Shown here one piece after another: positions 49,978-59,787 of a stretch of 64,000 nucleotides of DNA. The stretch is taken from the NCBI GenBank assembly GCA_964508975.1, contig CAZDVQ010000010.1, positions 32,854 through 96,853 on the forward strand, read 5' to 3'. The translations under genes were made by a program, and so were the position numbers. The DNA is from CAZDVQ01 sp964508975 (GTDB lineage Bacteria; Bacteroidota; Bacteroidia; Chitinophagales; Saprospiraceae). A model generated the notes under the pieces. The model made no database searches. It saw nothing but the letters and a program-made list of their open reading frames with translations, and had not been told where the DNA came from. The stretch's first letter is position 1; every line of letters begins with the position of its first letter.

Positions 49978-51090
49978 CTATCCTACAAAATGATTGTGAG
50001 ATTCAAATTGATGCTCTGTATTCAAGATCACCGCCGGGTTACCCACCGATACCGTCAGGCAAATGTGTGCCGGCACGATGGCTATTTGTCCGCCCACCTG
50101 GAACGCTTGCGCATGTTCCAGGGGCAAATGCACTAGTCCATGCTCTTGCGACAAGCTGTACAAATATGCACCCTCTATCATGTGTTGGATGTAACCATGA
50201 GTGTCGAGCCAAGCTACTTGGCCGTACACGGTTTGCCCGTTAAGGGTGATGGCATCTTTTGAAAAATGCACCGCACCACCGTAAATAACGAGTTTTTGGG
50301 CCTCAATGTCTTTTGAAACGATAGGGCAAAGCATGTATGCAGCAAACTGTTGCGGCATCGCCACGCTGATTTGCGCTTGCATCAAGTCTTGGTAAACGAA
50401 TACCCCGGGGCGCATTTCGTCGATACCTTCAAAGTTTTCGGCGGCCATGCAGCCCGGTGTATCGCCACAGGAAAGTAAGAGCGGAATTTGCAAACTTTGG
50501 CTCAACTGCTGTTTTAGCTCGAGTGCTGTTACACGTGTGAACTCAAACACAGATTGAATATCAACGATGTTGCGGCAATGGTACGACTGGCCACCGTGAT
50601 ACAATAGTCCTTTGACTTGTAAGTCTGGGTTTTCCTGTATTACCTTAGCTGCTTGGAGCAATTGGCTCAACTGCTCCGGTCTGAACCCACTGCGTTTGTT
50701 GCCGAGGTCAAGTTTTAGCCAAACCTTAAGCTGGGGCCCTTGGTATTGAGCCAGTAAATCAGCAGCCTCCATATCGGCGATAAGTACCCCGATGCTATGC
50801 TGGGCAGCTAGCTTTTTAACTACATCTAACTGCCTGAAATTGAGCGGAAAAGCAATGGTGATATCGTTCCAGCCCGCTTGGGCAAAGTACTGCGCCATAA
50901 ACACAGATGAAACCGTGATAGCTTGCACGCCATGCGGCTTGAACCATGTGGCTACTTTTGCCGACTGGTGCGTTTTGAAATGCGGTCTAAACTGCACTTG
51001 ATGTTGCAAGGCTTTATTGGCCATGGCTTGTATGTTAGCCTGGCAAACCGACTCAATGGTGACCAGCGTTGGGCTTTCGACTTGGAGCAT
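49978..51090 (-). CDS. DSD1 family PLP-dependent enzyme (D-threonine aldolase-like)
   Basis: 370 residues. The opening VQFRPHFKTHQSAKVATWF carries the catalytic lysine (in HFKTH), and the following ISSVFMAQYFAQAG, VWLKLDLGNKRSGF, SCGDTPGCM and the late YGGAVHFSKDAI with C-terminal AHICLTVSVGNPAVIL are the marks of the alanine-racemase-fold D-threonine/D-serine dehydratase group. The C-terminal AHICL region, with His and Cys in place, is the metal site of that family. Its start is the base after the stop of the upstream aminotransferase gene, so they are translated together and may act on the same amino acid. Confidence 0.85.
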   Translation of the reverse strand: MLQVESPTLVTIESVCQANIQAMANKALQHQVQFRPHFKTHQSAKVATWFKPHGVQAITVSSVFMAQYFAQAGWNDITIAFPLNFRQLDVVKKLAAQHSIGVLIADMEAADLLAQYQGPQLKVWLKLDLGNKRSGFRPEQLSQLLQAAKVIQENPDLQVKGLLYHGGQSYHCRNIVDIQSVFEFTRVTALELKQQLSQSLQIPLLLSCGDTPGCMAAENFEGIDEMRPGVFVYQDLMQAQISVAMPQQFAAYMLCPIVSKDIEAQKLVIYGGAVHFSKDAITLNGQTVYGQVAWLDTHGYIQHMIEGAYLYSLSQEHGLVHLPLEHAQAFQVGGQIAIVPAHICLTVSVGNPAVILNTEHQFESHNHFVG

Positions 51091-52296
51091 CTAGCTGAGT
51101 TGTTCAACAGCGGCTTTGATGCGGCGCACCGCCTCGATCAAGTCCTCGTCAGATGCAGCGTATGACAGGCGGAAGCAATCAGGTGCCCCGAAGGAATCAC
51201 CAGAAACGGTAGAAACTTTGGCCTCGTTGAGGAGGAACATGCAGAAGTCGTCGCCGTTTTTAATGGCTTGGCCTTGGTACGATTTTCCAAAGTATGCCGA
51301 GATATTCGGGAACACGTAAAACGCACCTTCAGGATGGTTGAGGATGAAACCATCAATTTCAGATAATAAACCGATGACCAAATCGCGACGACGCTTGAAT
51401 GCCTCGGCCATTTGACGGGTAGGCGTCATGTCGGATTTTAAAGCCGTGATAGCGGCTATCTGGCTGAAAGAAGAAGCGCCAGAGGTAAACTGACCTTGAA
51501 TTTTAGCACAAGCGGCAGCCAACCAATCGGGGCCGCCCATGTAACCTAAGCGCCAGCCAGTCATGGCAAAACCTTTGGCAAAGCCATTCACGGTAACGGT
51601 TTGTTCCCGCACCGATTCAATAGAGCCAATGCTAAAGTGCGAATTGGTGAAGTTGATATACTCGTAAATCTCGTCAGAGATAATCATGATTTCGGGGTAG
51701 CGGGCCATGACGGTAGCCAGGGCACGTAATTCAGCTTCTGAATAAACAGAGCCCGTTGGGTTACAAGGCGAGGAGAAAAGCAAGAATTTGGTCTTCTCTG
51801 TGATCGCCATCTCGAGTTGATGTGGGCTGATTTTAAAGTCGTGCTCGATGCCAGCATGTACTTCGATAGGTATGCCACCTGCCATACGGATGATTTCAGC
51901 GTATGACACCCAGTAAGGGGAAAGGATGATCGCTTCGTCGCCATCGTCGAGGAGGCAAAGAGCGAGGTTGGCTATGGTTTGTTTAGCACCACAAGACACT
52001 ACGATTTGATTTGGCTTGAAGCTAAGTCCATTGTCCCGCTCAAATTTTTCGCAAATGGCTTGGCGAAGTTCCAAAAATCCAGGTACCGGGCTATATTTGG
52101 TATAACCAGCATCGAGGGCAGCTTTAGCGGCCTCTTTGATGTGGACAGGCGTGTCGAAGTCGGGTTCGCCAAGGCTCAAGTTAATCACTTTATGCCCTTT
52201 GGCTGCTAGTTCACGGCCTAGTTGAGCCATCTTGATGGTGGCAGATTCTTCCATGGCCATTACCCTTTGAGAAAGGCGGTTCTTGTTGCTCGACAT
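51091..52296 (-). CDS. aspC: Aspartate aminotransferase (class I PLP)
   Basis: 401 residues from the ATG at 52296 (MSSNKNRLSQRVMAMEESAT). An in-frame ATG 36 codons upstream would read through the promoter-like CAAAGGTA box and is not used. Marks are SLGEPDFDTP at 41-50, CNPTGSVYSEAEL at 178-190, IISDEIYEYI and the lysine K241 in NGFAKGFAMTGWRLGYM (R249). The enzyme most likely exchanges amino groups between aspartate and 2-oxoglutarate. The downstream DSD1-like gene directly follows, which makes a link with hydroxy-amino acid metabolism possible. Confidence 0.9.
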   Translation of the reverse strand: MSSNKNRLSQRVMAMEESATIKMAQLGRELAAKGHKVINLSLGEPDFDTPVHIKEAAKAALDAGYTKYSPVPGFLELRQAICEKFERDNGLSFKPNQIVVSCGAKQTIANLALCLLDDGDEAIILSPYWVSYAEIIRMAGGIPIEVHAGIEHDFKISPHQLEMAITEKTKFLLFSSPCNPTGSVYSEAELRALATVMARYPEIMIISDEIYEYINFTNSHFSIGSIESVREQTVTVNGFAKGFAMTGWRLGYMGGPDWLAAACAKIQGQFTSGASSFSQIAAITALKSDMTPTRQMAEAFKRRRDLVIGLLSEIDGFILNHPEGAFYVFPNISAYFGKSYQGQAIKNGDDFCMFLLNEAKVSTVSGDSFGAPDCFRLSYAASDEDLIEAVRRIKAAVEQLS

Positions 52297-52412
52297 GCGA
52301 CTTGATTTAAGCGTGATTGGTTTGTAAATGGGGGTAAAACCTATACTTACCCTCTGTGTCGCAAAGGTAAGCATAAGTTTAAAAATCTTGACACCAGAGA
52401 GCATACTTACAC

Positions 52413-52445
52413 AAAAAAAGCCACCCCGCTGAGGAGTGGCTTTAA
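52413..52445 (-). terminator. Terminator of the beta-helix gene
   Basis: Imperfect hairpin with arms AAAGCCACCCC and GGAGTGGCTTT. Read on the minus strand it follows the stop codon of the beta-helix gene and ends in a T run. It lies just before the aspC transcription unit. Confidence 0.8.
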
Positions 52446-52464
52446 AGTTAAGTCATACTAGGGC

Positions 52465-53334
52465 TTAGAGTGCGCCCATATTTTTCTTGTCGGAGCCAGC
52501 TTTGCGTGCTGGAGACTTTTTACTGATGCTAAAGTCGCCTTCGTCAGCGTTGGTGAATTCAGGATTTTTCTTGAAGAGGTTATCGCCAACATTGTCAGCA
52601 CCTTCAGGTACGCGCTTGTCGCCGATGAGGCAATGAGAAAAACTTGGCTCTGAATCGCCGTTTACGTAAAAGTTCTCGCCGTTACCGTAGATGATAGAGT
52701 TCGTTACATCTGGGCTTGATTCTGTGTTGGTTTCCAGGCCGTACTCATTAGCGGCAAGTGTAACGTGGTTTAAAGTAGGGTTAGAGCCTTGTTTGCAGTT
52801 AACGCCAGACCAGCTATTGCTGACCACACAGTATTCCATGGTGCCTTTGCTGTCGATAAAGGTAACGGCACCTGTGGCGTTATCATCGATAGAAACATAA
52901 CGGATATAATGTGTATTAGAGATTTGACAATACTTCAACAGGTTTTCTTCCTTGCTGAATTCAAAGACGATACCGCCCCAACGAGCGCCTTCTTCTGCCT
53001 CGGGGTCAAGCATGAACTTGACCATTTTTTTCTTGCTGCCTTGGGCAACCAATTTACCGTTCACACGCAGGAAGCCACGGTCGAAATCGAGGTTGTACTC
53101 GCCATCTTCCCAGATATAGTCCTCGGCGTATCCGCCTTTGAAATGAACTTCCACGCCAGCTTGAATCGTTAGGGTTTTGCCTTCAGGGACAATGGCTTCG
53201 CCTTCAACGATGTATGGAGAGCCCTTGGTAGTCCAGGTGCCAGAAACTTCTGCGCCAGCTTCAATGACAGTTTTGGCAAATGATGTGTTGTTGAAGCTCA
53301 ATCCGAGCAAAAACAGTGCTGCTAATTTGTTCAT
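52465..53334 (-). CDS. Secreted right-handed beta-helix protein
   Basis: 289 residues from the ATG at 53334 (MNKLAALFLLGLSFNNTSFAK). The upstream in-frame ATG would place 22 residues before the signal peptide and is rejected. The mature protein has regular parallel beta-helix rungs such as CQISNTHYIRYVSIDDNATGAVTFIDSKGTMEYCVVSNSWSGVNC, followed by ANEYGLETNTESSPDVTNSIIYGNG. Such folds occur in polysaccharide lyases and surface carbohydrate-binding proteins, but no catalytic residues are seen here. It lacks a T9SS sorting domain. Confidence 0.82.
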   Translation of the reverse strand: MNKLAALFLLGLSFNNTSFAKTVIEAGAEVSGTWTTKGSPYIVEGEAIVPEGKTLTIQAGVEVHFKGGYAEDYIWEDGEYNLDFDRGFLRVNGKLVAQGSKKKMVKFMLDPEAEEGARWGGIVFEFSKEENLLKYCQISNTHYIRYVSIDDNATGAVTFIDSKGTMEYCVVSNSWSGVNCKQGSNPTLNHVTLAANEYGLETNTESSPDVTNSIIYGNGENFYVNGDSEPSFSHCLIGDKRVPEGADNVGDNLFKKNPEFTNADEGDFSISKKSPARKAGSDKKNMGAL

Positions 53335-53423
53335 GGGTAGTAAGATTTTGATTGATACAAAGATACGGTATTTTGAGCCAAAAGGACTACGGTAAAGCAC
53401 GTATTTTTGCTAATAAGCCACAA

Positions 53424-54203
53424 TTATTTACCTTGGAAAACGGCTTTCCTTTTCTCCATGAAGGCCATGACGCCTTCCATGAAATCGCTGGTTTGGAAGT
53501 TTAAACCTTGATGCATAGCTTCTCGTAAGAGCGTTTGGGCCAAGTCGCCTTGTGATGCGGCCAAAAGGTTCAACTTGGTATGACCAATAGCTACACCGGG
53601 GCCATTTGCCAGCGTTTGGGCCATCAAGCCTACTTGTTCGTTTAAGTTTTCGGCAGAAGGGAGGGCTTTATTCACCAAGCCCAGTTGCTCCATTTCTGGT
53701 GCTGACAGCATTTGAGCCAAGCTCATCATTTCAAAACTGCGTTGCCAGCCGAGCTTATCGAGCAGGAATTTGCTGATGCCGCCATCGCCCGAAAGGCCGA
53801 TTTTGGTGAATATAGGACTGAAACGGGCGTTTTCCTCGGCATAAATCATATCGCAGGCCAAGGCGATGCTCATGCCAAGACCAACGCAAACACCTTCAAC
53901 TTTCGCGATAAAGGGTTTGGGTGTTGACCTGATTTTCAAAATACTTGGATTGACGAGTGTTTGCAGGTAAGTGCTCACATCTTGGAAGCGAGGGTCGGCA
54001 TTCATGCCATCCAGGCTAGCTCCAGAGCAGAAGTTACCCCCTTCGCCCGTCAGGACGATGACTTTACAGTCGGGATCCGCCGTTGCTTGGTCGAGGGCTA
54101 GCCCAAAAGCTTCGAGCAGGGCAGGGGTTAATGGATTTTTTTGGCGCGGGATATTGAAGCTAATGGTGCAGACGTGCTTGTCTTGCTGGATGATAAGCGG
54201 CAT
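53424..54203 (-). CDS. Enoyl-CoA hydratase/isomerase family protein
   Basis: 259 residues of the crotonase fold. Marks are ICTISFNIPRQKNPLTPALL-like opening, TGEGGNFCSGASLDGM (oxyanion region) and KVEGVCVGLGMSIALACDMIYAEENARFSPIFTKIGLSGDGG, with the usual tail FMEGVMAFMEKRKAVFQGK. The residue pattern suits a hydratase or isomerase of fatty acid or aromatic breakdown. The exact substrate is open. A good Bacteroidota promoter lies about 130 bp upstream, and the leader carries tandem GTTAG words. Confidence 0.9.
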   Translation of the reverse strand: MPLIIQQDKHVCTISFNIPRQKNPLTPALLEAFGLALDQATADPDCKVIVLTGEGGNFCSGASLDGMNADPRFQDVSTYLQTLVNPSILKIRSTPKPFIAKVEGVCVGLGMSIALACDMIYAEENARFSPIFTKIGLSGDGGISKFLLDKLGWQRSFEMMSLAQMLSAPEMEQLGLVNKALPSAENLNEQVGLMAQTLANGPGVAIGHTKLNLLAASQGDLAQTLLREAMHQGLNFQTSDFMEGVMAFMEKRKAVFQGK

Positions 54204-54334
54204 ATTTTGGAGTTAGGAGTTAGGAGTTAGGAATGAGGAGTTAGGAGTTAGTAAAACCAAGCAGTTAGCAGTTTCAGGGGAGCGGTATGTTCATAGATGA
54301 GGTACCATGCTACTACAGTTGGCTGTCTCATCTA

Positions 54335-54366
54335 CAAAGATAACCCTTTCCTTTAGAACAAAACAA
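54335..54366 (-). promoter_or_regulatory. Bacteroidota-type promoter of the enoyl-CoA hydratase gene
   Basis: On the minus strand a TTG (-33) at 54364-54366 and a TATCTTTG (-7) at 54335-54342 are 21 bp apart, an ideal match to the Bacteroidota consensus. Confidence 0.65.
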
Positions 54367-54575
54367 ACTTTGTTGAGCTATTGCACCCGCCATGGGTCTA
54401 TCATTATAAAGTTACGAATAGGACATGTTTTTTGCCCACCTGCTCTACAGACAAGAAAATAGATGTGTCCTAATGGTATGACACAAGCGTAGCGTCGTGA
54501 CAGGGGGGAGAACAGCAAGGATAAGGGTCTGCCGAATGCATCGCTCATCGTTCCTCGCTCATCGTTCATCGTTAC

Positions 54576-54716
54576 CCAAGGCTGCTTTGCGGCCTTGGCC
54601 TGCGGTAGCGATGTGGAGCGGTGGCGCAACGCGCCAGACCCGTAGGGGCCGAGCGAATAGCGAGCCGCACAACGTAGCGACCCGAGGCCGAAGGCCGAGG
54701 GGACCGCCCCAAAAAT
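54576..54716 (-). repeat. Family A GC-rich hairpin element, copy A18
   Basis: Minus-orientation copy beginning CCAAGGCTGCTTTGCGGCCT and ending GACCGCCCCAAAAATC, with hairpins GGCGCAACGCGCC and GAGGCCGAAGGCCGAG. It is preceded by CTCATCGTTCATCGTTA repeats. Confidence 0.75.
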
Positions 54717-54846
54717 CAATCCCAATAACAGCAGCCATTAACTTGCAGGCTCAGCCGCACATGAAGTTTACATTAAATGAAATGCATGCAGGCAAATTCT
54801 AAAAAAGCGTAGTACCTTTGCAGGCGAAATTTGAAACAACCAATAC

Positions 54847-57675
54847 ATGTTCAAGCAACTCGCCATTTTAATGTTTGTGTTTATGCCCTTTTGGGTGCTA
54901 GCGCAAACAGGTACTATCAACGGTACCTTGATTGACCAGCAAACTGGTCTACCAGTAGTTAATGCGAAAGTGAGTATCGACCAGCTTTCGCTTAGTACTC
55001 AAACCGAAACCGACGGTACTTACTCCTTGGCTGAGGTTCCTTTTGGTACTTACACCTTGACCATCGCTGATGGTGTACACGCCATGGAGACCATAACTTT
55101 GGTGTTGGAAACCGCTAGTTATAATGTAGGTTCGACGAGCTTGCGCTTGATTAATGCTACCGGGCAATTAAACGGCGAGGAGTTGATTCCCGTAATGTCG
55201 TTGAATGAACTTGAAAACGATAACTCGAGTGTTATTCAGAACGTTTCGGGTATATTATCGGCATCAAACGATGTATTTATCCAGGCAGCGTCATTTTCTT
55301 TCTCACCATTGCGCTTTAAAATCAGGGGCTATGATTCAGAAAACTCTATGGTTTTCATGAATGGCGTACCGATGAACGACCTTGAAAGTGGTTTTGTACA
55401 ATGGGGTGCTTGGGGTGGTTTGAACGATGTAACCCGCAGCCGCGAGAGCAATATCGGTTTAATGCCTACCCAGTTTACCTTTGGCGGCCCAGGCGGCGCG
55501 ATCGATGTAAACTCGAGGGCTTCGGACCAGCGTCGACAATTGCGTGCAAGCTACGCCATGTCGAACCGTTCTTACCGCAACCGTGCGATGTTGACCTATT
55601 CGTCAGGTTGGCTACCAGGTGGTTGGGCTTTTTCGGCATCAGCCTCACACCGTTGGGCTGAAGAAGGTTTTATGCCAGGTACTAATTACAATGCATGGTC
55701 ATTTTACCTTTCTGCCGAGAAAAAAATTGGAAAGAATCATTCTATCGCACTTACAGCCTTTAACGCGCCGACGATTCGAGGTCGATCGACATCGATCACC
55801 AAAGAACAGGCCGATATTGCAGGAAGCAACTTTTACAATCCTGATTGGGGTTACCAAGCCGGAGAGAAACGCAATGCAAGCCAATCATTTTTCCACCAGC
55901 CCATTTTTATCCTCAACCACGACTGGACGATCAACGAACAAACCAGTTTAAACTCTGCTTTTTCATACCAATTTGGCCGCAACGGTGTTTCTGGTTTGAG
56001 TTGGTATCAAGCGCAGAATCCCCTGCCCAACTATTACCGCAGGTGGCCAAGCTACGCTGAAGATGAAAGCGCAGCGCAAGGAGCCTTGGTTGAAGAACAA
56101 TTGCGTGCCGATGAATCTCTCCGCCAAATTGACTGGGACGGGTTCTTCGACACCAACCGCAACTCGCCAGAAACTATTCAAAATGCCAATGGAATCGTTG
56201 GTAATACCTTCACGGGCAACCGTGCGCACTACTTCTTAGAAGACCGTCGCAACGACATGAAGCGTTTCAACGCCAATGTTAACCTTCAGCATAACGTGAA
56301 TGATCACCTTACCGTGAACAGTGGTTTGATTTATCAATACCAACACACCCACTACTTCAAGGTAATGGAAGATTTGCTGGGCGCTGATTTCCACTTGGAT
56401 ATCGACAACTTTGCCGACCTTGACTCAGCAGCCACGAATCCATCCTTCCAGTTTGCCGACCTTAACCAGCCTAACCGTATCGTACGTGAAGGCGATGTGT
56501 TTGGCTATGATTACGCCGGCATTATCCATCAGACTTCGCTTTGGGGACAAATGGATTTCAAATTTAAACATTTTGATTTCTTCTTGAGTGCTGATGTGAA
56601 AAACACCGTTTACTGGAGAAAAGGTAACTACCAAACTGGTCAATTCCCTGATAACTCTTTGGGTGAATCGCCACGTCATAACTTCATCGCGCCTTCGGTT
56701 AAAGGTGGTATCACCTATAAAATTAATGGAAGGAATTACCTCTTTGCCAATGGAGCAGTGATTACACGTGCGCCATATTTCCGCAACGCCTTCATCTCGC
56801 CACGTACCCGCTACCAAGTAGTTGACGAGCTCCCGTTGGAAAATATCTACTCGGTTGAAGGTGGTTACCTCTTGCGTGCACCTAATGTGAAAGCACGTGT
56901 TGTTGGTTACTATACCCGCATGAACAACCAGATTTTCAACCGTACACTTTTCTTGGACGATGCCTTTTACAACCCCGCTACCCAGCAAACGGCTAGCGAC
57001 TTCGGTAACTTGATCTTATCAAACCTCGACAAACAATATGCTGGTTTGGAATTGGCGCTTGAGTTCAAGTTGACGAACACCATCCGCATGTCGGCTGTTG
57101 CAGCACTTGGCCAGTATATTTATGCTAACCGTCCAGACTTGACAATTGCTTCTGACAACAACCGTTTCCCAGCAAGGACCATGACGGCTTACTTGAAAAA
57201 CTACCACTTGGCCGAAGGCCCTGAACAAGCCTTTACCGTGGCATTCAAATACAACTCGCCAGATTTCTGGTTCTTTAACTTAAACGTGAACTATTTCCGC
57301 AACAACTGGATGGATGTATATCCTTATCGCAGGACGATCGAGGCTGTTTCTACCCTTGCACCGGGCACCGACCCCGATGTTCAAGAACAAGCCATCGAAC
57401 CAGGATCTGAGCTTTGGAATCAAATCCTCGACCAGGAGAAGTTGCCAGCGGCATTAACTGTTGACGTATTTGGCGGTAAATCTTGGAAGTTCAATAAAAC
57501 ATTCTTGTACCTCACCGTTGGTGTAAGCAACTTGTTCAACAACACGAATATCATCACCGGCGGCTTTGAGCAATTCCGCTTCGACAACCAAGACAAAAAC
57601 GTGAGTAAATTCCCGAACCGCTATTTCTACGGTCTTGGTACCAATTTCTTCGTACAGCTTGCTGTCAAAATCTAA
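54847..57675 (+). CDS. TonB-dependent receptor with carboxypeptidase regulatory-like domain
   Basis: 942 residues. Signal peptide MFKQLAILMFVFMPFWVLAQ, a CarboxypepD_reg-like domain at about 22-115 (GTINGTLIDQQTGLPVVNAKVSI), a plug domain at about 120-240 (with FKIRGYDSENSMVFMNGVPMNDLESG), then the 22-strand outer-membrane barrel ending KFPNRYFYGLGTNFFVQLAVKI. It takes up a substrate (siderophore, vitamin or oligomer) across the outer membrane. The ligand is unknown. The DUF5689 lipoprotein gene follows after 42 bases, in the place where SusD-like partners often sit. A TACCTTTGC box at about 54813 may be the promoter. Confidence 0.93.
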   Translation: MFKQLAILMFVFMPFWVLAQTGTINGTLIDQQTGLPVVNAKVSIDQLSLSTQTETDGTYSLAEVPFGTYTLTIADGVHAMETITLVLETASYNVGSTSLRLINATGQLNGEELIPVMSLNELENDNSSVIQNVSGILSASNDVFIQAASFSFSPLRFKIRGYDSENSMVFMNGVPMNDLESGFVQWGAWGGLNDVTRSRESNIGLMPTQFTFGGPGGAIDVNSRASDQRRQLRASYAMSNRSYRNRAMLTYSSGWLPGGWAFSASASHRWAEEGFMPGTNYNAWSFYLSAEKKIGKNHSIALTAFNAPTIRGRSTSITKEQADIAGSNFYNPDWGYQAGEKRNASQSFFHQPIFILNHDWTINEQTSLNSAFSYQFGRNGVSGLSWYQAQNPLPNYYRRWPSYAEDESAAQGALVEEQLRADESLRQIDWDGFFDTNRNSPETIQNANGIVGNTFTGNRAHYFLEDRRNDMKRFNANVNLQHNVNDHLTVNSGLIYQYQHTHYFKVMEDLLGADFHLDIDNFADLDSAATNPSFQFADLNQPNRIVREGDVFGYDYAGIIHQTSLWGQMDFKFKHFDFFLSADVKNTVYWRKGNYQTGQFPDNSLGESPRHNFIAPSVKGGITYKINGRNYLFANGAVITRAPYFRNAFISPRTRYQVVDELPLENIYSVEGGYLLRAPNVKARVVGYYTRMNNQIFNRTLFLDDAFYNPATQQTASDFGNLILSNLDKQYAGLELALEFKLTNTIRMSAVAALGQYIYANRPDLTIASDNNRFPARTMTAYLKNYHLAEGPEQAFTVAFKYNSPDFWFFNLNVNYFRNNWMDVYPYRRTIEAVSTLAPGTDPDVQEQAIEPGSELWNQILDQEKLPAALTVDVFGGKSWKFNKTFLYLTVGVSNLFNNTNIITGGFEQFRFDNQDKNVSKFPNRYFYGLGTNFFVQLAVKI

Positions 57676-57717
57676 TCACTTCATCCCTCGACATTCATTC
57701 TTCGAAATTCAATATTT

Positions 57718-59769
57718 ATGAAAAACCGGATTATCACCTCTTGGATCCTTCTTTCGCTGTTCAGTTTGGTGCTTTCTTCTTGTAAAAAAGAGTTTGACGA
57801 ACCACCTATCGGCGAATTACCCAACATCCAGCGTACCATGACCATTGCTCAATTGAAAGCAATGCATACCTTTGGTGCACCTGATCAAGAAATTTTGACC
57901 GACGAGATCATCGAAGGTGTAGTAATTGCCGACGACCGCTCTGGTAACTTCTACAAACAGTTGGTGTTCCAAGATGAAACCGCTGGTATGATTATCCGCT
58001 TGGATGCCAACAGCTTGTTCAACGATTTCCCGATTGGCCGTAAAATCTATGTAAAACTCAAAGGTTTGTTCTTGGGTGATTACAACGGTGTGTATCAAAT
58101 CAATGGTCCTTCTGAGCAAGCACTTGCTGAGGCATTGATCCCGAAACACGTTATTGGTGGTCAACGTGGTTTGACCGTGACGCCTCGCATGCGCACCATC
58201 AGTACTTTGAGTGTTGACGATATCAATACTTTAATTCAATTGGATAGTGTTGAGTTCAACTCGGCAGATGCTGGTCAGCCTTACGCCGATGCCATCAACC
58301 TGTTCTCTGCTAACCGTACCATTAAAGACTGTTCAAACAGCACTATCGTTATCCGTACCAGTGGTTACGCTAACTTTGCTGGCCAAAATACCCCAACTAA
58401 CCGTGGTAACTTGACTGCGGTTATGAGCACATACAGCACGGGTTCAACTATTACCCCAGCCAACTACCAGTTGTATATCCGCGATGTGTTGGACGTAGCG
58501 TTCAGCGGTCCTCGTTGCGACGGCTCTACTGGCGGCGGCGGCGGTGGTGGTTCTACCATGACCATTGCCGATGTTCGCGCATTGTTCACAGGTGCTGCTA
58601 CCAACGCACCTTCTGGTCGTAAAATCAACGGTATCGTTATTTCGGAGATTGCAGGTGCTAACTTCCAAACCAAGAACTTGGTTATCCAAGATGCAACCGG
58701 TGGTATCGTGGTGCGTTTTGATGCTGACCACACTTTCACCAAGGGCGATGAATTGGATGTAACGATTTCAGGTGTTGAAGTATCTGAGTTTAACGGTTTG
58801 ATGCAGTTAAACAACTGTCCACTCGGTAACGCGGTTAAAATTAGCAACGGCAACGTGGTTAGCCCCCGTTCGGCTACCATCAGCCAAATTAATTCGAATT
58901 TGAATGCTTGGGAATCAACCTTGGTTGAAATTGTAGGCGCTTGTTGGTCAGGTGGTTCTACTTATTCTGGTACACGTACGTTGACCGATGCATCAGGTAA
59001 CATCCCTGTGTTCACACGTACCTCGGCTACTTTTGCCGGTGCAACTATCCCAACTACACAAACCACGGTTACGGCTATTATTGGCGATTTCAACGGTGCC
59101 CAACTTAACCTCCGCAACGCATCCGATGTAGTTTCTACTGGCGGAACTTGTGGCGGCGGCGGCACTGGTGGTAACCCCGTGTTGGTTTCTATCCAAGATG
59201 TTCGCGATTTGTTCAGCGGCACAACCCTGAACATCTCACAAGATTACAAAATTCGCGGTGTTGTTACTTCTGACCTCGGTCCTGGTAACATCACGGCACG
59301 CAATATTACCTTGCAAGATGCTACAGCTGGTATCGTGGTTCGTTTTACAGCCAACAATACCATTGCCCTAGGTCAAGAAGTCGAAATCGTTGTAACGGGC
59401 CGCGAACTATCAGAATTCAACGGTTTGCTTCAAGTAAACAACGTGCCTAATGCCGATGCAACGACTATCGGTGTCGGTACTCCAGTGGTACCGCGCGTAA
59501 CTACCATTGCCGATTTGCTGGCTAACGCCGAGGATTGGGAATCTACCGTCGTTCGTATCGAGGATGTAACTTTGTCAGGTGGTGCTACTTATAGCGGTAC
59601 CTTGACCTTGACTGATGCTACAGGCAATATGGACTTGTTCACGCGTTCTGCGTCTACATTTGCAGCTAGCCCAATTCCAGCGGGTCAATTTACATCTATC
59701 ACTGGCGTTGTTTCTCAATTTACAACTTATCAACTGAATATCAGGAATTTAGCTGATATTGAGCCTTAG
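57718..59769 (+). CDS. DUF5689 domain lipoprotein, probable partner of the TonB receptor
   Basis: 683 residues. The signal peptide ends in LSSC, with Cys21 as the lipidated residue. Three similar OB-fold-like units of about 200 residues follow, at about 40-265, 280-470 and 490-683. They share text such as TIAQLKAMHTFG, then VVIADDRSGNFYKQLVFQDETAGMIIRLD, VISEIAGANFQTKNLVIQDATGGIVVRFD and VTSDLGPGNITARNITLQDATAGIVVRFT. The glycine-rich linkers GGGGGGGS and GGGGTGG separate them. It is likely an outer-membrane lipoprotein that helps the receptor bind its cargo. Confidence 0.9.
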   Translation: MKNRIITSWILLSLFSLVLSSCKKEFDEPPIGELPNIQRTMTIAQLKAMHTFGAPDQEILTDEIIEGVVIADDRSGNFYKQLVFQDETAGMIIRLDANSLFNDFPIGRKIYVKLKGLFLGDYNGVYQINGPSEQALAEALIPKHVIGGQRGLTVTPRMRTISTLSVDDINTLIQLDSVEFNSADAGQPYADAINLFSANRTIKDCSNSTIVIRTSGYANFAGQNTPTNRGNLTAVMSTYSTGSTITPANYQLYIRDVLDVAFSGPRCDGSTGGGGGGGSTMTIADVRALFTGAATNAPSGRKINGIVISEIAGANFQTKNLVIQDATGGIVVRFDADHTFTKGDELDVTISGVEVSEFNGLMQLNNCPLGNAVKISNGNVVSPRSATISQINSNLNAWESTLVEIVGACWSGGSTYSGTRTLTDASGNIPVFTRTSATFAGATIPTTQTTVTAIIGDFNGAQLNLRNASDVVSTGGTCGGGGTGGNPVLVSIQDVRDLFSGTTLNISQDYKIRGVVTSDLGPGNITARNITLQDATAGIVVRFTANNTIALGQEVEIVVTGRELSEFNGLLQVNNVPNADATTIGVGTPVVPRVTTIADLLANAEDWESTVVRIEDVTLSGGATYSGTLTLTDATGNMDLFTRSASTFAASPIPAGQFTSITGVVSQFTTYQLNIRNLADIEP

Positions 59770-59787
59770 GATAAACTAACCTTTTGC

